Source: Emiliania huxleyi CCMP1516 (lineage: Eukaryota; Haptophyta; Isochrysidales; Noelaerhabdaceae). From it: a DNA stretch of 64,000 nt. The notes below the pieces were generated by a model. It was given only the letters and a program-made list of their open reading frames with translations, made no database searches and was not told where the DNA came from. The position numbers were made by a program, and so were the translations under genes. The DNA lies in assembly GCF_000372725.1 (NCBI RefSeq), contig NW_005199926.1, forward strand, positions 75,189 to 139,188, written 5' to 3'. This document shows, one piece after another, positions 50,569 to 62,000 of this stretch (position 1 is the first letter of the stretch; every line of letters begins with the position of its first letter).

Positions 50569-51192
50569 ATGTCCAAGGTCGCCGAGTCGTGCTTCTCGTT
50601 CCTGCACATGGAGGTGGTCAACACGCTGCTCAGCCCGACCCCGACAGCGGAGGAGCTGCAGCACGCCGGCCGCCGGCTCGAGGTGATCGGGTACCAGGTG
50701 GGCGAACGGCTCGCGGAGCGTTACACAAAGGACCGGCCGCGCTTCGCCGACACGCTAGAAATCATCAAGTTCATCTGCAAGGACTTTTGGTACGAGATTT
50801 ACGGCAAGCAGATTGACAAGCTGCAGACCAACAACCGGGTGCGTGCGCGCTGCGCCTGCCCCGCGGCCGCGTCTCGTCCGGCACTGCACGACCACGCGCG
50901 CCGCTGTCTGTGCCCACGCTTGCAGGGGGTCTACATGCTCCAGGACAACAGGCACCGGCTGCTCGTGCGGTGCTCGCCGGCGGCCGAGCGGCAGTCGACG
51001 GCCAAGCAGATGGGCGCGACATACGGCAAGTTTCCGTGCGGCCTCATCCGAGGCGCGCTGTGCGGCCTTGGCGTCTCCTCCTCGGTGGGAGTCGAGATGA
51101 CGGACGTGAGCGCATGCCAGTTCACCGTGCGAATCCAGATGCCGCAGCCCCCGCAGCCCCCGACGCCGCAGCAGGACACCTCGCGAGAATAA
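50569..51192 (+). CDS. TRAPPC6: TRAPP complex subunit 6 (Trs33 family)
   Basis: Two exons, 50569-50838 and 50926-51192, with an 87-bp GT-AG intron, give 178 residues. The intron is in frame, so an unspliced reading is also open, but it would insert foreign sequence between TNNR and GVYMLQDN, which are adjacent in the family. Diagnostic blocks are GYQVGERLAERYTKD, RFADTLEIIKFICKDFWYEI, YGKQIDKLQTNNRGVYMLQD, FPCGLIRGALCGLGV and ACQFTVRIQ. TRAPPC6/Trs33 is a Bet3-fold core subunit of TRAPP, the exchange factor for Rab1/Ypt1 in ER-Golgi transport. The Pro-rich tail is extra. Confidence 0.95.
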   Translation: MSKVAESCFSFLHMEVVNTLLSPTPTAEELQHAGRRLEVIGYQVGERLAERYTKDRPRFADTLEIIKFICKDFWYEIYGKQIDKLQTNNRVRARCACPAAASRPALHDHARRCLCPRLQGVYMLQDNRHRLLVRCSPAAERQSTAKQMGATYGKFPCGLIRGALCGLGVSSSVGVEMTDVSACQFTVRIQMPQPPQPPTPQQDTSRE

Positions 51193-51936
51193 AAACATGG
51201 GCTGATTATACAGTCGAGTCGTGCGCTTACTTGAAACACTAGTTGCCTGAGCGTTATGTGTCCACTAGTTTCGTCGCTGGGGGGGGTGCATGATCACAAA
51301 ACGAGTGATACGACGCTCGACCCGCTCGACGGGCGGCCGCCGACTGGGCGCCCCAGCCCGCTTGTGCGCCCCTCTTGGGAAGTGTTCTCTTCTTGGCCTA
51401 GGTCTTGGCTCTTGCCCGCTCCGCCGCGCTCGCCTCGCTCCCGCCCTGACCCCTGTGGGCCCTGCCACGAACGCAGACTCTGCTCTGTGGACGGCAGCGA
51501 GAACCGAGAACCACCGACCCCTCTGATCTAGGGTGTAGGGAGCAACACGCGCCCAGGCCGAGCAGAGCGATATTAACGTGATACGTGTGTGTGTTGTGAG
51601 GGATAAAAATAAGACATGAGTCATGAGACATGACACCTACCTACCGCGTGTGCGACGAAGACGCGTTTGAGGCAGCGTGTTGCGTGTGTAGAGTGGTGGT
51701 CCTCTGCGGGGGCGCTCGGGCGGCGGGGGCTGAGATGGGCTGTGGAGCCTCGCCACACGGCCCCTCGACAACCACGCCACGACCCGTCACACGAACGAGG
51801 CTTCCCAGGCAGGCAGGCAGGCTTCCCAGGCAGATTGCGGGCCGATCCTCACAGCTCACAGCTCACAAAGATTCACAACGCCCTCGAGGTGCCCCCGAAG
51901 TAAAATCGAAAACAGGGCGGGCCGGCCGCGGGCGCA
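51193..51936. other. Intergenic region
   Basis: Contains GGCAGGCA/CTTCCCAGG short repeats at about 51806-51835. No gene supported. Confidence 0.45.
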
Positions 51937-52941
51937 ATGTCAGCCGCTGCGCTCGTCCGCGACGGCGACGTTGGAGGGGTACGAGAAGCCCTGGCGAGCG
52001 GCAGCCCATTACCGGGGCTGTTGCACGTTGCGGCTGAGGAGGACCAGGTCGAGATCCTCGAGCTGCTCGTCGAGGCCGGCGCGCCGCTCTCTGAGGTCGA
52101 CGAGGATGGGCAGACAGCGCTGCATGTTGCAGTCGCCAATGGGCACGTGGACGCAGCCGAAGTGCTCTCCCGCACACAGCCGTGCCACGAGCTCGGCGTT
52201 CCCGACATCTACAAGATGACGCCGCTGCACCTCGCCTGCGAGACCAATGAGCCGGAAATGCTCGCACTCATCCTCGCGCGCGGCGGCGATGACATCATGA
52301 AGGAGCGGCGGCGGCAGTCCATCTCGCAGAAGAGACAGAGCATCAACAACAAGAGGACCAGTATCGCTGGGATCGCCGGTGGCACGGTCGGGGCCGCCGC
52401 GAGCGGAAGCGCTCCGCCCATCCCGACAGCCAGCTCGGCTCTGCACCAGCCGCCGAGCGCACCGACGCTGGACATGTCTCTGGATGCAGCCCTCTCTCAA
52501 GGGCTCTCGCTCGACATGCAGATCGCGCTGGACGTGTCCGACGTCTCCTCCCGCTCACGCCGGTCCGATCCAGAACGGGCGTCGGGTGGGTCGTCGCACC
52601 GATGGAGCACGAGCACCGACGGCTCCTTTGGGTTCATCGCAAAGCGGCACTCGAACGAGGAGGGGGTGGACATGCTCCGCCGCGCTTCGAGAGGTCAGAT
52701 GACACAGCTGCCAAAGCGCCTGAGTGATGCCGGGCCCTCCAGGCGCCTCAGCCTTGGGCTGGATCCTGTGAGCCTACCGCACCGGCTGAGTGAAGTCTCC
52801 TCCAGGCGGCACAGCCTCGCTGCCACCGGCTCCAACCCGAGCCTCCCGCAATTCCCTCCGCTGCTGGAGGGGGACGGGGAGAGGGGCTCGCTCTTCTCGC
52901 CGTCGCCTGCCAGCGGTGGCGCACGCAAGAATTGGGGCTAG
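51937..52941 (+). CDS. Ankyrin-repeat protein with Ser-rich RxxS phospho-site tail
   Basis: A single exon of 334 residues. About three ankyrin repeats occupy residues 1-115: LPGLLHVAAEEDQVEILELL, DGQTALHVAVANGHVDAAEV and KMTPLHLACETNEPEMLALI. A basic stretch (KERRRQSISQKRQSINNKRT) and a long disordered tail follow, containing at least eight (R/K)xxS sites such as RRLSLG, RRHSLA, KRLSDA, HRLSEV, RRQSIS and KRTSIA. These fit basophilic kinases (PKA, CaMK type). The protein is probably a signalling scaffold regulated by phosphorylation. Confidence 0.8.
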   Translation: MSAAALVRDGDVGGVREALASGSPLPGLLHVAAEEDQVEILELLVEAGAPLSEVDEDGQTALHVAVANGHVDAAEVLSRTQPCHELGVPDIYKMTPLHLACETNEPEMLALILARGGDDIMKERRRQSISQKRQSINNKRTSIAGIAGGTVGAAASGSAPPIPTASSALHQPPSAPTLDMSLDAALSQGLSLDMQIALDVSDVSSRSRRSDPERASGGSSHRWSTSTDGSFGFIAKRHSNEEGVDMLRRASRGQMTQLPKRLSDAGPSRRLSLGLDPVSLPHRLSEVSSRRHSLAATGSNPSLPQFPPLLEGDGERGSLFSPSPASGGARKNWG

Positions 52942-53657
52942 GTCGGAGCGACGGCTGTGCAGCGCGAGGCAAGCCTGCTCGTCACTCGACGTAGACCCTG
53001 CAACCTGCTCGGCGAGGAAGGATGCTGCGCTCGGCAGTACAGACGGCCTGGGAGAGTTGGGTGTGTGATCGCGGTAGAGTACAAGCGCGGGGACGGAGGC
53101 GCCACACCGCACACGGGGCGGACTCTCGCGAGTGATACAGTAGCGCGAGACGTGTCACCTGTGGCGCTGCGCCTGCTCACAGAAGTGCTCACAGGTCTCA
53201 GGTGCAGCGCGCGCGCTGCGCGCGGGGCACATAACGCGTTAAAGCCACGGCGGATATGGCGGGGTATCTCCTCCCGCGGTAGGTAAGGAAAACCAAAGAA
53301 GAAAAATATTCATTGTACACACAGCACACACATCACACTCGCCGCGCGGTTGCGGGTTGCGCGGCACGCGGGGAAGGCACGCGGGTCGCGGCGCGCGCAC
53401 CAACGCGTGCCACGCGCTTGCGACAGCTCTGAACACACAGGACCGCACTGCACACCCACCCGAGGACACGCATACAAGATACATGAACATGCCACTCACC
53501 CAGAAAAAGCGCTTCGACCACCGCACGAGCGAATGGGGACGATGCACGCAAACGCACCAGAAACGCACCGACCAAATCCGCCCACAACCACTCCACTCTT
53601 CGCCACCCCGCTCGAAGTCGACCCCCCCTTCCGCGACCCCTCCGGTCGGCCCTCTCC
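52942..53657. other. Intergenic region between convergent genes
   Basis: No ORF here is credible. Long plus-strand frames through 53350-55047 are shadows of the minus-strand TBC gene. Confidence 0.45.
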
Positions 53658-55149
53658 CTACTGCCGGCGCGGCGGTGCGGCCACGTCGTCGAGAGAGAGC
53701 ATCTCAAAGGGGTCCGGCCGCCGCTCCTCCGCCTCGTCGCTCGAGCTCTCGCCAAGCCCGCTGTTGGTCGCCGCGCCCGGCCGGCACGCCCCCGGCGGCG
53801 CGAGCGTGAGCGGCTCCGCGTCGCCGTCGTCGTGCGGCTCGCCTAGCGGGGGGCGTGTCGCGGTCGTGTCATGGGCGCGCCGCGGACACGTCGGCGTCCT
53901 CTCCACGCGGCTCGCCCGGCGCGGGCGGCGCGGCGCCCGAGGCGAGGGCGGCGAGGTGATGCGTGCGCAGCTCGGAGAGGAGGGAGCGCGGGAAGGGGCC
54001 GATGAAGAGGCGCGTGTCGAAGGCGAGCGCGAAGAGGCGGCCTGGGAGCGGCACCGGAGGGAGTGTGGGAGGGAGTGTGGGAGGGAGTGTGGGAGGGAGT
54101 GTGGGAGGGAGTGTGGGAGTGTGGGAGGGAGTGTCGGGAGGGAGAAGGGACGAGACGAGAGCGGTCGCGGCAGCGCGGCGAGAATCTCGGCGGATCTCGG
54201 CGAGTCGCGTGCCGATGTCGTGGCATCGGCCCTCCTCCTCCTGCAGCACGAGCAGCAGCGCGTGCTGCTCGGTGCAGCAGAGCAGCCGCGCCTACCGGAC
54301 GCGTCACGCGACACGTCCGCGACACCTCCGCGACACGCGACGAGAGTGTGTGGGGGGGTGGAGTGGCGTGGCGGCGCGGGCAGGTGGCGGCGCGGGCAGA
54401 GCAGGCGCCTCCGAGATTTGGAGGAGGGCGAGGTCGACTCGTTGCAGCCCCTTGACTCCCTCGCAGAGGAGGCAGTCCTGCGGGGAAGGGGGGGGGGGGG
54501 GGGGAGGCGGGAGGGTTGGGGCGGGGCAGGCGGCGGGACAGCAAGGCACCGCCGCGAGAAAGCCCATCCCCTGGACGTAGCCAACCTCGGGGTTGCGGCG
54601 GGAGTAAGCGAGGAGGACCGAGCGCAGGCGCTGCCGCCCCGCCGCCCCTCCGAATACGCGGTGGCCCGGAAAGGTCCGCGACACGTCCAGCTCGATCTGC
54701 CTCGCCACGCCGAGGTCGGCGGCGGCGCGCGCAGCCCCAGCGCCGCCCCACGCGTCCCGCAGGACGGCATAGTAGTCGCCCGCCTCGACACAGCGGAGCG
54801 TATCGATGCGGGCGAGGAAGGGCCACACCTCCGAGCGCCGTGCCGCAGGCACCCCTCGCCGCACCAAGCGCTTCAGCTCGAGCGGCCGCCGGCTGAGCTG
54901 CCGCGCGCTCCAGCGGGCCCAGCCGCCCTTGCCGGGGGAGGAGGCCTCGGGGCGTGGCGGTGCGGGGGCCTCGAAGGAGCGGAAGCCGAAGGAGTCGAAC
55001 CGAGGGTCGTCGTCCTCGTCTGGCACCTCGACCCAGTCATCAGATGAGCAGCCCGCCGACGCCGGGTCAATGCACACGCTCTCCGCGGCCTGGGCCGCGC
55101 CGACGGGCCAGGAGGCGTACCCGAGGCTGCTCTCGGATTCGTGCGCCAT
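53658..55149 (-). CDS. TBC-domain Rab GTPase-activating protein
   Basis: Starts MAHESESSLGYASWPVG (55149). After an acidic region (DDWVEVPDEDDDPRFDSFGF) comes the TBC domain: LKRLVRRGVPAARRSEVWPF, then IELDVSRTFPGHRVF with the catalytic Arg of the IxxDxxRTFP motif, and NPEVGYVQGMGFLAA with the catalytic Gln of YxQG. Later exons give TEQHALLLVLQEEEGRCHDI (about 54270) and GRLFALAFDTRLFIGPFPRS (about 54040). The C-terminus is DPFEMLSLDDVAAPPRRQ, ending at 53658. Both catalytic residues are present, so GAP activity on a Rab is expected. Introns were not all resolved. One holds a 12-bp GGGAGGGAGTGT array (54056-54130), another a G-run. Confidence 0.85.
54056..54130. repeat. 12-bp minisatellite in an intron of the TBC gene
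   Basis: Six copies of GGGAGGGAGTGT (one variant) lie between the two last TBC-domain exons. Confidence 0.85.
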
Positions 55150-56810
55150 GAGAGTAGCAGGCCAGCACAAGTGTCAGCACACTGCCGCTCTTTCGTTTGG
55201 ACGGGGGCTGCCGCACGCATGGGGAGCCGGGTACCTTTAGCTGTACTCGTCTAGGCAGGCAGGGGTTGCGAGCACTCATTCTCGCTCGCGCGGCGCGGCG
55301 AGGCGGCAAACAGGCGGCGGCGGCGAGACGGACGCTGCTCGAGACGAGAGTGTTCTTGCACCGCGGTCGCCGGTGCATGGCCACTGCGAAAACGCAAAAG
55401 TGGAGCACCGCCCTCGCAAAAAGAAACAGAGGTGCGAAAGTCCCACCGCGACTGCCTGTCGTTCCCTTGTCGGAGCCACTCTCGGAGCGCAAATTTCCGC
55501 GGCGCAATTCTTCTTTCAGCCTTTGCGCGCTCATACTGTAATGTGATCGAAATCACAGCCGCTCGGTACAAAGGAAAGAAGAAAGAAAACGCCGCCGTTT
55601 TGGAAGGGGCCTCCCTTGGTTGTCCGGATCCTTTCTTTTTCTTTTTGGAAGGGGTGGCGGGACGGCTGTGGAGCGAAGTGGCCGTAGCCAGCCTCAAACA
55701 CCCATGGGACAAAAAGATGAGATTGCCAGATGAGAACGGGGGGAAGGAAGGACAGGCGAGCGACTTAGGCTGAACAAGCTTTTCCTCTCGCACCCCGTCT
55801 CTTTTCCTTTCCTTTTTTCTCTACAGCACCCTCTCTTTTCCTCTCTATTTTCCCGGGCGCCGGGGAAACCATCAAATTTTCCGGGCTCTGAGCCGAGTCT
55901 GAGGCTAGTTTGGGCCCAAAATCAGCCAAATCGGCAAAATACCGGGTATTTTGCGGGTATGCCTGGAAAACCCCGGGTATACCTGGAAAATACCCTGCGA
56001 CCGCCTGGGTATCGTGCCGATTTCCTCAATTTTGCGTCAGATTTTGCCCAGGCCAGCTCTCAGACTCAGGGAAACTCGCGAGTTTCCAGAATGGAGCACC
56101 AAACACCCTCTGTTTTCCCTGGAAATTTCCGGAAACGCAAAGTGCTGGGGACCCTCTGTTTTCCTTTTTGTTTGCCGGAAAAGCTTGTGCAGGCCAACGA
56201 GCGACATTTGACGACGTACTCGAGTAGGTAGGAGATGTGACGACCAAAACGATCTTGGGAGCCAGCCAGGGTGAGACAACAGGTCGGGGTGCCACACGGG
56301 GCACACCACAGGCGCATTCTAGAAGGGGAAAGGAAAAACGGGGAATGAAGGGGCCCCGCCACGAGGAGTGCGTTTTGGGGATGCAGAGCGTGCAAGGCGC
56401 CCAGGGATAAGGCCGCAAAAGAGGCGCGCGAGGCAAGGAGGAGAATCGGGGAACGGAGAGACTGGGACGATTGGACACAAGAAGACAGTGAGCCACCACC
56501 CAGGCGTCGTTGGCGCACCTAGGGGGATTTTTGAAGACCAACAAGAAATCACGACTCTCACAGAGACTTGGGCTCGGCAGCTTGTTAGCCCTCAGCCGAA
56601 GCTGGGGCCGGTCCCGTAGCCGAGACGCGAGAGAGCCCGCGCCGATGAGTTCGACGCGGTCGGGCTTCTTCGCACCTACTGAGCGGCAAATGCGCTAGAA
56701 ATAAAGAAGCCCCCCCCCCCCCCTGCCCCCCCCTCACACAACGGAAGCACACACAGCTCCATACGACCCCCGATGCTCTGATACAGGTGATGGGCGGCGC
56801 TGTCTCTCAA
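55150..56810. other. Gene-poor, lower-GC region
   Basis: Base composition drops (AT-rich stretches at 55500-55640 and 55900-56200). 55930-56010 has repeated ACC(C)GGGTAT units, resembling 45735-45790. Overlapping frames in 55910-56230 and on the minus strand at 56026-56561 have no recognisable domain. A C-run lies at 56710-56735. It may be an old insertion. Confidence 0.4.
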
Positions 56811-56852
56811 GATGGAAGCAGGAAGCTTCCATCCCGGCGGTGGTTCGAATCC
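56811..56852 (+). other. Isolated tRNA-like B box with adjacent hairpin
   Basis: GGTTCGAATCC at 56842-56852 is a perfect pol III B box. Just upstream GATGGAAGC-AGGAA-GCTTCCATC (56811-56833) forms a 9-bp hairpin. I could not build a complete tRNA cloverleaf (no matching acceptor stem or A box), so this is not called as a tRNA gene. It may be a tRNA remnant or part of a SINE. Confidence 0.3.
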
Positions 56853-56937
56853 ACACGAGCCGAAGGTGAGGGGGTAGGTTTGCCTGAGGACTGAAGCTCA
56901 CCCATTGAGGAAGTGAGAACTGCTCGGCTCACCCTGA

Positions 56938-57890
56938 TCATGCTGAACAAGCTCGTCTTGTAGCTCGATCGGTCACACCGCCATCGCCGTCGGGGAGAGG
57001 GGGGACGACACTGATCGACCCTATCCGGTGCTCAAGTGCTCAAGAGGCGCGTTACTTCATGCGGAAGCTGACAAACACACGGCGAGGGCGACAGCAAGAG
57101 TCGAAGACGCAGGAGAGGTGACGAGTGAACTACAGGTAGTGGGGAAGGCAGCCTCGATCGCCATACAGACAATGGGTGCGAAACAACGACAAGACCAAGG
57201 GCACAAGGCACGGGCAGAGGAGCGAGAGAAGAATAGGGTGAATAAAGCGCCTGTTCACCGCATGGAGGGTGAGCCACGCTGAACGTACTGAACGTAGAGC
57301 CGAACGGGAGGAAGCCAGGAAGACGAACCAGAGGAGGGCGACACACCTGTGGTAATCCCGTCGTCAGCTGTAACGATGCACCCGAAGGGGACCCCAGCGC
57401 CAGCGTCATCTGTGGAGGTACAAGTGTTCGAAGAGAGAGTGGACCTGAGCAACGATATGACTTGGCGGCAAATGATCGCACAGTGGGCGTCAGAAGAGTC
57501 GTCCTTGCGCGAGGAGAGCTCGATAAACTCGAGGGGCCAAAATATGCCGCGAGGAGGGCAGAGCTGCGACGAAAGGCGAGAGAAGAAGCGAGAGCAAGGG
57601 ATCGGCAGGCGGCGGCGCCGTCGCAGAACGAGGCAGAGGGGAGCGACGCGACAGAGGAAGAAGCGACAAGAGAGAGAACGAAGAGAGTGGGACGACCGCG
57701 AGGTGGCACGAAGGTTGCAGCGAGAATCGGCGAGAGACTGCGAAGAGGGATAGGAAGAGGCGGACGCCCAAGGGTGGGCGACGGCTAGCGCATCACACCC
57801 CTCTCCTTAAAATCCCTGTGTGGTGGCGGCGTGCCGTCCTCCCATCCCTCCCTTGGGTTGTCTGTTTTCTTTGTGCACGGAGCTAAGTGC
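56938..57890 (+). repeat. Composite repeat with a short charged ORF (AT-hook-like KRVGRPRGG)
   Basis: 56938-57042 matches the 2460-2660 and 4000-4150 modules in inverse (TGCTGAACAAGCTCG, CGATCGGTCACACCGCCATC). 57349-57788 has overlapping frames giving MTWRQMIAQWASEES and KYAARRAELRRKAREEARAR, then TKRVGRPRGGTK. 57570-57755 is repeated at 47740-47945. 57789-57885 is the CTCTCCTTAAAATCC unit. Probably a degenerate mobile element of unknown class. Confidence 0.5.
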
Positions 57891-59045
57891 ATCGCCGTTC
57901 TTAGCGGAGTCGCTTAGGCGGCTCCGGTGGTGTGCCTGTGATTGTGCTAGCACGCGCCAGTTCGCACCTGTGTCGAGCCTGTCCGCTGTGAGAGAGTGGT
58001 GTCGTGTTTAAATTCTTTCTTTTCTTTAGGATTTTGGAATCCAATGTACCTACCTGGGCCGCCCAGCCTTTGACGTTGAACGGGCGAACTGGCGAACTGG
58101 TTCATGAACTGGTTCGGTGAACTCGCGGTTCGTTCGGTTTCGGAGTTCGCTCTGGACGCATCCCCTTGGTCCGCTGCATCGGTTCGGTCGTTTGCCCTTG
58201 GGTGCCCGAACCCTCGAACTAGTTCGTGAACTCAGCCTTTTCTTTTCTCCTCCCCCCCGACCCGCTTCACACCCGCAGGGCGAGGAAACCAGGGAAGTTC
58301 GTCTGTGAACTGCGAACGAACCACGAACGAACCGCAATATTTATTTTTGGCTATGCAGGCCTGTATAGTCCCTGGTCGCCTAAGTAGAGGCCTAGTACGC
58401 CTGGACGCCTCGGGGAGCCCCCGTCTCCCCCATTCTACTCGCCAGTCAGCACGCACGGCGCCCAGGCACCACAGGGCGGCCCTGCTCACAGCGCACCGGC
58501 ACCGGTAGTCGCGCCGTAGTCCGCTAGATTGCAGACGTGTCGCGGACCATCAGAACTGTGGTGTATATGGGCACCTGAGATTGAGGGCCAGACCGCGTCC
58601 GCACGTGCGCACGTGGCGCAGTTGCGCGAGTTCGTTCGTTCAGCGCGGCTCGTGGCTGAACTGCACGCCGAACGAACGGACTTTTACCCGTTCGGGTTTC
58701 CTTTTTCCTAAGTTCGAACGGAGTTCACGAACGTTCGTTCGTTTCCGCACTTCGCGCCTTCCGCAGCCGGCGCGGTCCGTTCAGTCTCGAGGTTCGGGCT
58801 GGGCCCCGCCGGCTGCGTTCGTTCGAGTTCGAAGTTCACGAAATCCGCGCGAACGTCAAAGGCTGGAGGGCGGGGCGCTTTTGTTTTTCTTTTTGCATTA
58901 AAGAAATTCTGGCGAGTCGAGGCCCCGCCAAACCAGGGTACCCTCTCCATTGGGGCTCTGCTCCCTCGCGGGTCTCGAAGGAAGGGGGGTAAGCCCTACT
59001 CCAAGAGACCTCGAGAGAAAAAAACACAATCTCTACTCGCTCGAA
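57891..59045. other. Spacer with GTTCG/CGAAC motif clusters
   Basis: From about 58075 to 58860 the motifs GTTCG, GAACTGG and CGAACG recur densely in both orientations (for example GAACTGGTTCATGAACTGG at 58095, GTTCACGAACGTTCGTTCG at 58722). Their outer parts are inverted relative to each other, like the subterminal repeats of the other elements here. No gene is supported. Confidence 0.5.
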
Positions 59046-62000
59046 ATGACGGAGTCGAACAACCTGCCGTCTGCCCTGCTCCCTCGCTCGCCTCCGCTCT
59101 CCTCGCGCCGTGCTCGCCGTGCGCGCGAGCGGCTCCGCCACACCATAGTGCACGTGATTGCTGCGGCCAGGCTGGAGCGTGCCCGAGCGGAAGGCGCAGA
59201 GCCGCCGCCGCCACCGCGCCTGCAGCTCGCACGAGAGTACGTCCGCTTCCTGCTTCCCAAGGGCGAGGACGGCGACCTCCTCCCGCTCCGGTGCGCCGAG
59301 TCGCGGTTCGCGGGCCATGTGGGCGCCGGCGTCGCAACCTACATGCAGTTCGTGCGGCTGACGTGCCAGATGTTTGCCATCGCGACGGTTCTCGCAGCGC
59401 CGCAGTTTGCCGCAAACTTCTCCGGCAGCCGGCTCGGCCTGGCGTGGCCCTTCGCGGCCGCGGGCCGCTGCGCGAGCGCCTACGCCACCGCCGCGCAGAG
59501 CGGCCAGCTGGCGCAGCTCATCGCTCGCGTGACGGCGCCTCTGGCGTGGCTGCTGTACGCGAGCATGCTCGGCAACGCCAACCTCGACGCCGACCTCGGC
59601 GGTGAGGGCGGCGAGGGCGGCGGCGGCGAGGGCGGCGGCGGCGAGGGCGGCGGCCGGTGGGTCGGCGAGGCGCACTTGTGGGGCGAGCTGGCCCTCTCCT
59701 CCTTCTTTTGCCTCTACACGTACCACCTCTACCGCCGCCACCGCGCCGCGCTCGCCCGCATCGAGGGCGAGGCGGCCGCGGGGGCGCGCGCGTCCGACTA
59801 CGCCGTCACCGTGTCCGGCCTGCCCGCCAGCGGTGTCTCGCCGCGCGGCCTGCGCGCGCACTTCGCGTTCTTCGGCGCCGCTCCCGTGCGAAGGGTTCCG
59901 CGCGCCGCCGGAGACTCGCGCATCGCATCCCGTCGGACGGGTCTACTAGGCGAGGTCGCGTCGGTCGCAATCTCGAGCAACAACCAGCGGTACGTCGCCG
60001 CGCTGCTCGAGCTGCAGCGGCTGCGGCGCGAGTGGACGCACGCCAAAACACGAGCAGTCGGCGAGTGCTTCCCTGAGCCTTCCGGCGGCTCTGCCGCAGG
60101 CGCGAGTGGCGCCGCACGCACGAGGAGTTCGCGCGCAACGCCGCCGCTCTCTCCCTCGCGGAGCCGCACACACTGCTCCGCTCGATGGAGGCCGCCGCGG
60201 CGCGGCACCAGAGGCGCGCCTTCCCGCGCCGGGTCGAGGCAGAGGCAGCGGCTGCACAGAGAGCCCGGCTTCACGCATCAGGCGCGCCATCCTGCAGCGG
60301 CTCGAGCGGCTGCTCCGCAAGATGCTCACGTGCGGCGTGCGGCTCCGCGCGGCGGCGGCGGCGCCCGCCTCGTGCACAGGCCACGCCTTCGTCACCTTCG
60401 TGCACGCCGCCTCCGCAGCCCGATGCGCGCGCCACTTTGGCCGGATCCGAAGGCGAGGGTGTCGCCGAGAGATCGCCGAGATGTGGCCACGGTGGCCGGG
60501 TTCTTTAGGCGGGGTGCTCCGGCACGCCACACCACGCGTCGGCAGTCTTTTCAGCCATCCTTCGGCCATCCCTTGAGCCATCCTTCCGGCCATCCCTTAT
60601 CCCCTCCCTTTGGCCCTCCCTCCGCCACCCGGCCGGTCCGCAGGCACGCTCGCCAGCACGGCCTCGCGAGTGGCGAGGCTCGGCGATCGGCGTCCGGCGC
60701 GCTGCTGCGAGGAGCATCGCCCACACCCCACGCTCGGCGTGCGTAGGTTGCGGTGGACTTCCGGATGGCGTACTGGCGCGGCGCAGCCAAGCTCGAGGTG
60801 AGGCGGGCGCCCGAGCCGTCGGACGTCATTTGGGAGAACCTCGGCGCGACGGGGGCGCAGGCGCCGTCGCCGTCGCTCCGGGAGGGAGGCGTGGCGGGCC
60901 GTGTGGCGGAGTGGTGTGTGAGGGCTGGCGCCGGCTGCTGCAGGCGCTCTCGTGGAGGCTGCGGACGAGCCTGCTGCTGCTCGCTCTCTCCCTCGGCTCG
61001 ACCAGCCTGATTGTGCTCGCAAACACGTACGCCGTCTACCACTCAGCGGGCGTGCCCGCCGCGGCGTGGAGGTCACGCCGGTGAGTCTGAGCGCCTCATC
61101 CAAGCCAGCCCGTGTGGGTCCACAGGCGTGCTCACCACGCTGTGGACGACGACGCTCATCATCGCCTCCAACGTGGTCATCTTTGCCCTCACGCCCGTGC
61201 TCTCCCTCCGCTTCGACCGGCACCATCACCGCTCGTCGCAACACGTGCGCGTGATGCGTCGAGACGCGCGCGCCGGCACCTCGGCTCAGCTCGGCGCTTC
61301 TCGGCTAGGTACACATGCTGCTCAAGATGTGCTTCTTCCAGTGCTTCAACACCATCGCCGCCGCCTCGACCTTCTTCTTCGTCCTCTGGCCCACTGCGGA
61401 GCCGTCGGGCCCGCACTGCCCCCTCCCCGCCGAGAAGGCCCTCCCCCCCGGCCTCTCCTGCGCCGACGGGACCGGCTGGAGCGCGGGCAAGCCGCGGCTG
61501 ACGTGCGTGCTGCACTGGTACACCTCGGGCGCCGTGGCGCTGCTCAACGCGCTGCTCGGCGACTTGTTTGCCATCCTGCTCCTCGTGGAGCTCGGCATGC
61601 ACGGCGGGCCCGACAAGCTCGCGAGCAGGCACGTCCTAGACACCTCCTAGACACCTCCTAGACACCTCCTAGACACCCCCTAGCGACAAGCTCGCGAGCA
61701 GGCACGTCGTCGCGCGGCTGGCGCGCACGCAGGCCGAGATGAACGCGGCGTACAGCCTCGACGCCGAGCTGTACCTCCCCTTCCGGTACAATCTCGTGCT
61801 CAAGGTGGCACTGCTCGCGATGGCCTTCTCGCCCGCCCTGCCGCTCCTCCTCCCCTTCGCCGCCCTCTTCCTCGGCCTCAACTACGCCGTCGACCGGTGC
61901 AGCTCCGATCCGCGCGCTCAAGCCGCCGCTCACCCTCACCCTCGCGCTCGCCCTCGCCCTCGCCCTAGATATAACCTGCTCCGCGTGCTCAAGCCGCCGC

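Noticed and set aside
53350-55047. 565-residue plus-strand ORF
   Set aside because: It is antisense to the TBC gene, with Arg/Gly-biased composition produced by GC-rich codons.
56811-56852. tRNA gene
   Set aside because: A perfect B box is present, but no acceptor stem or A box can be matched, so a functional tRNA cannot be supported.
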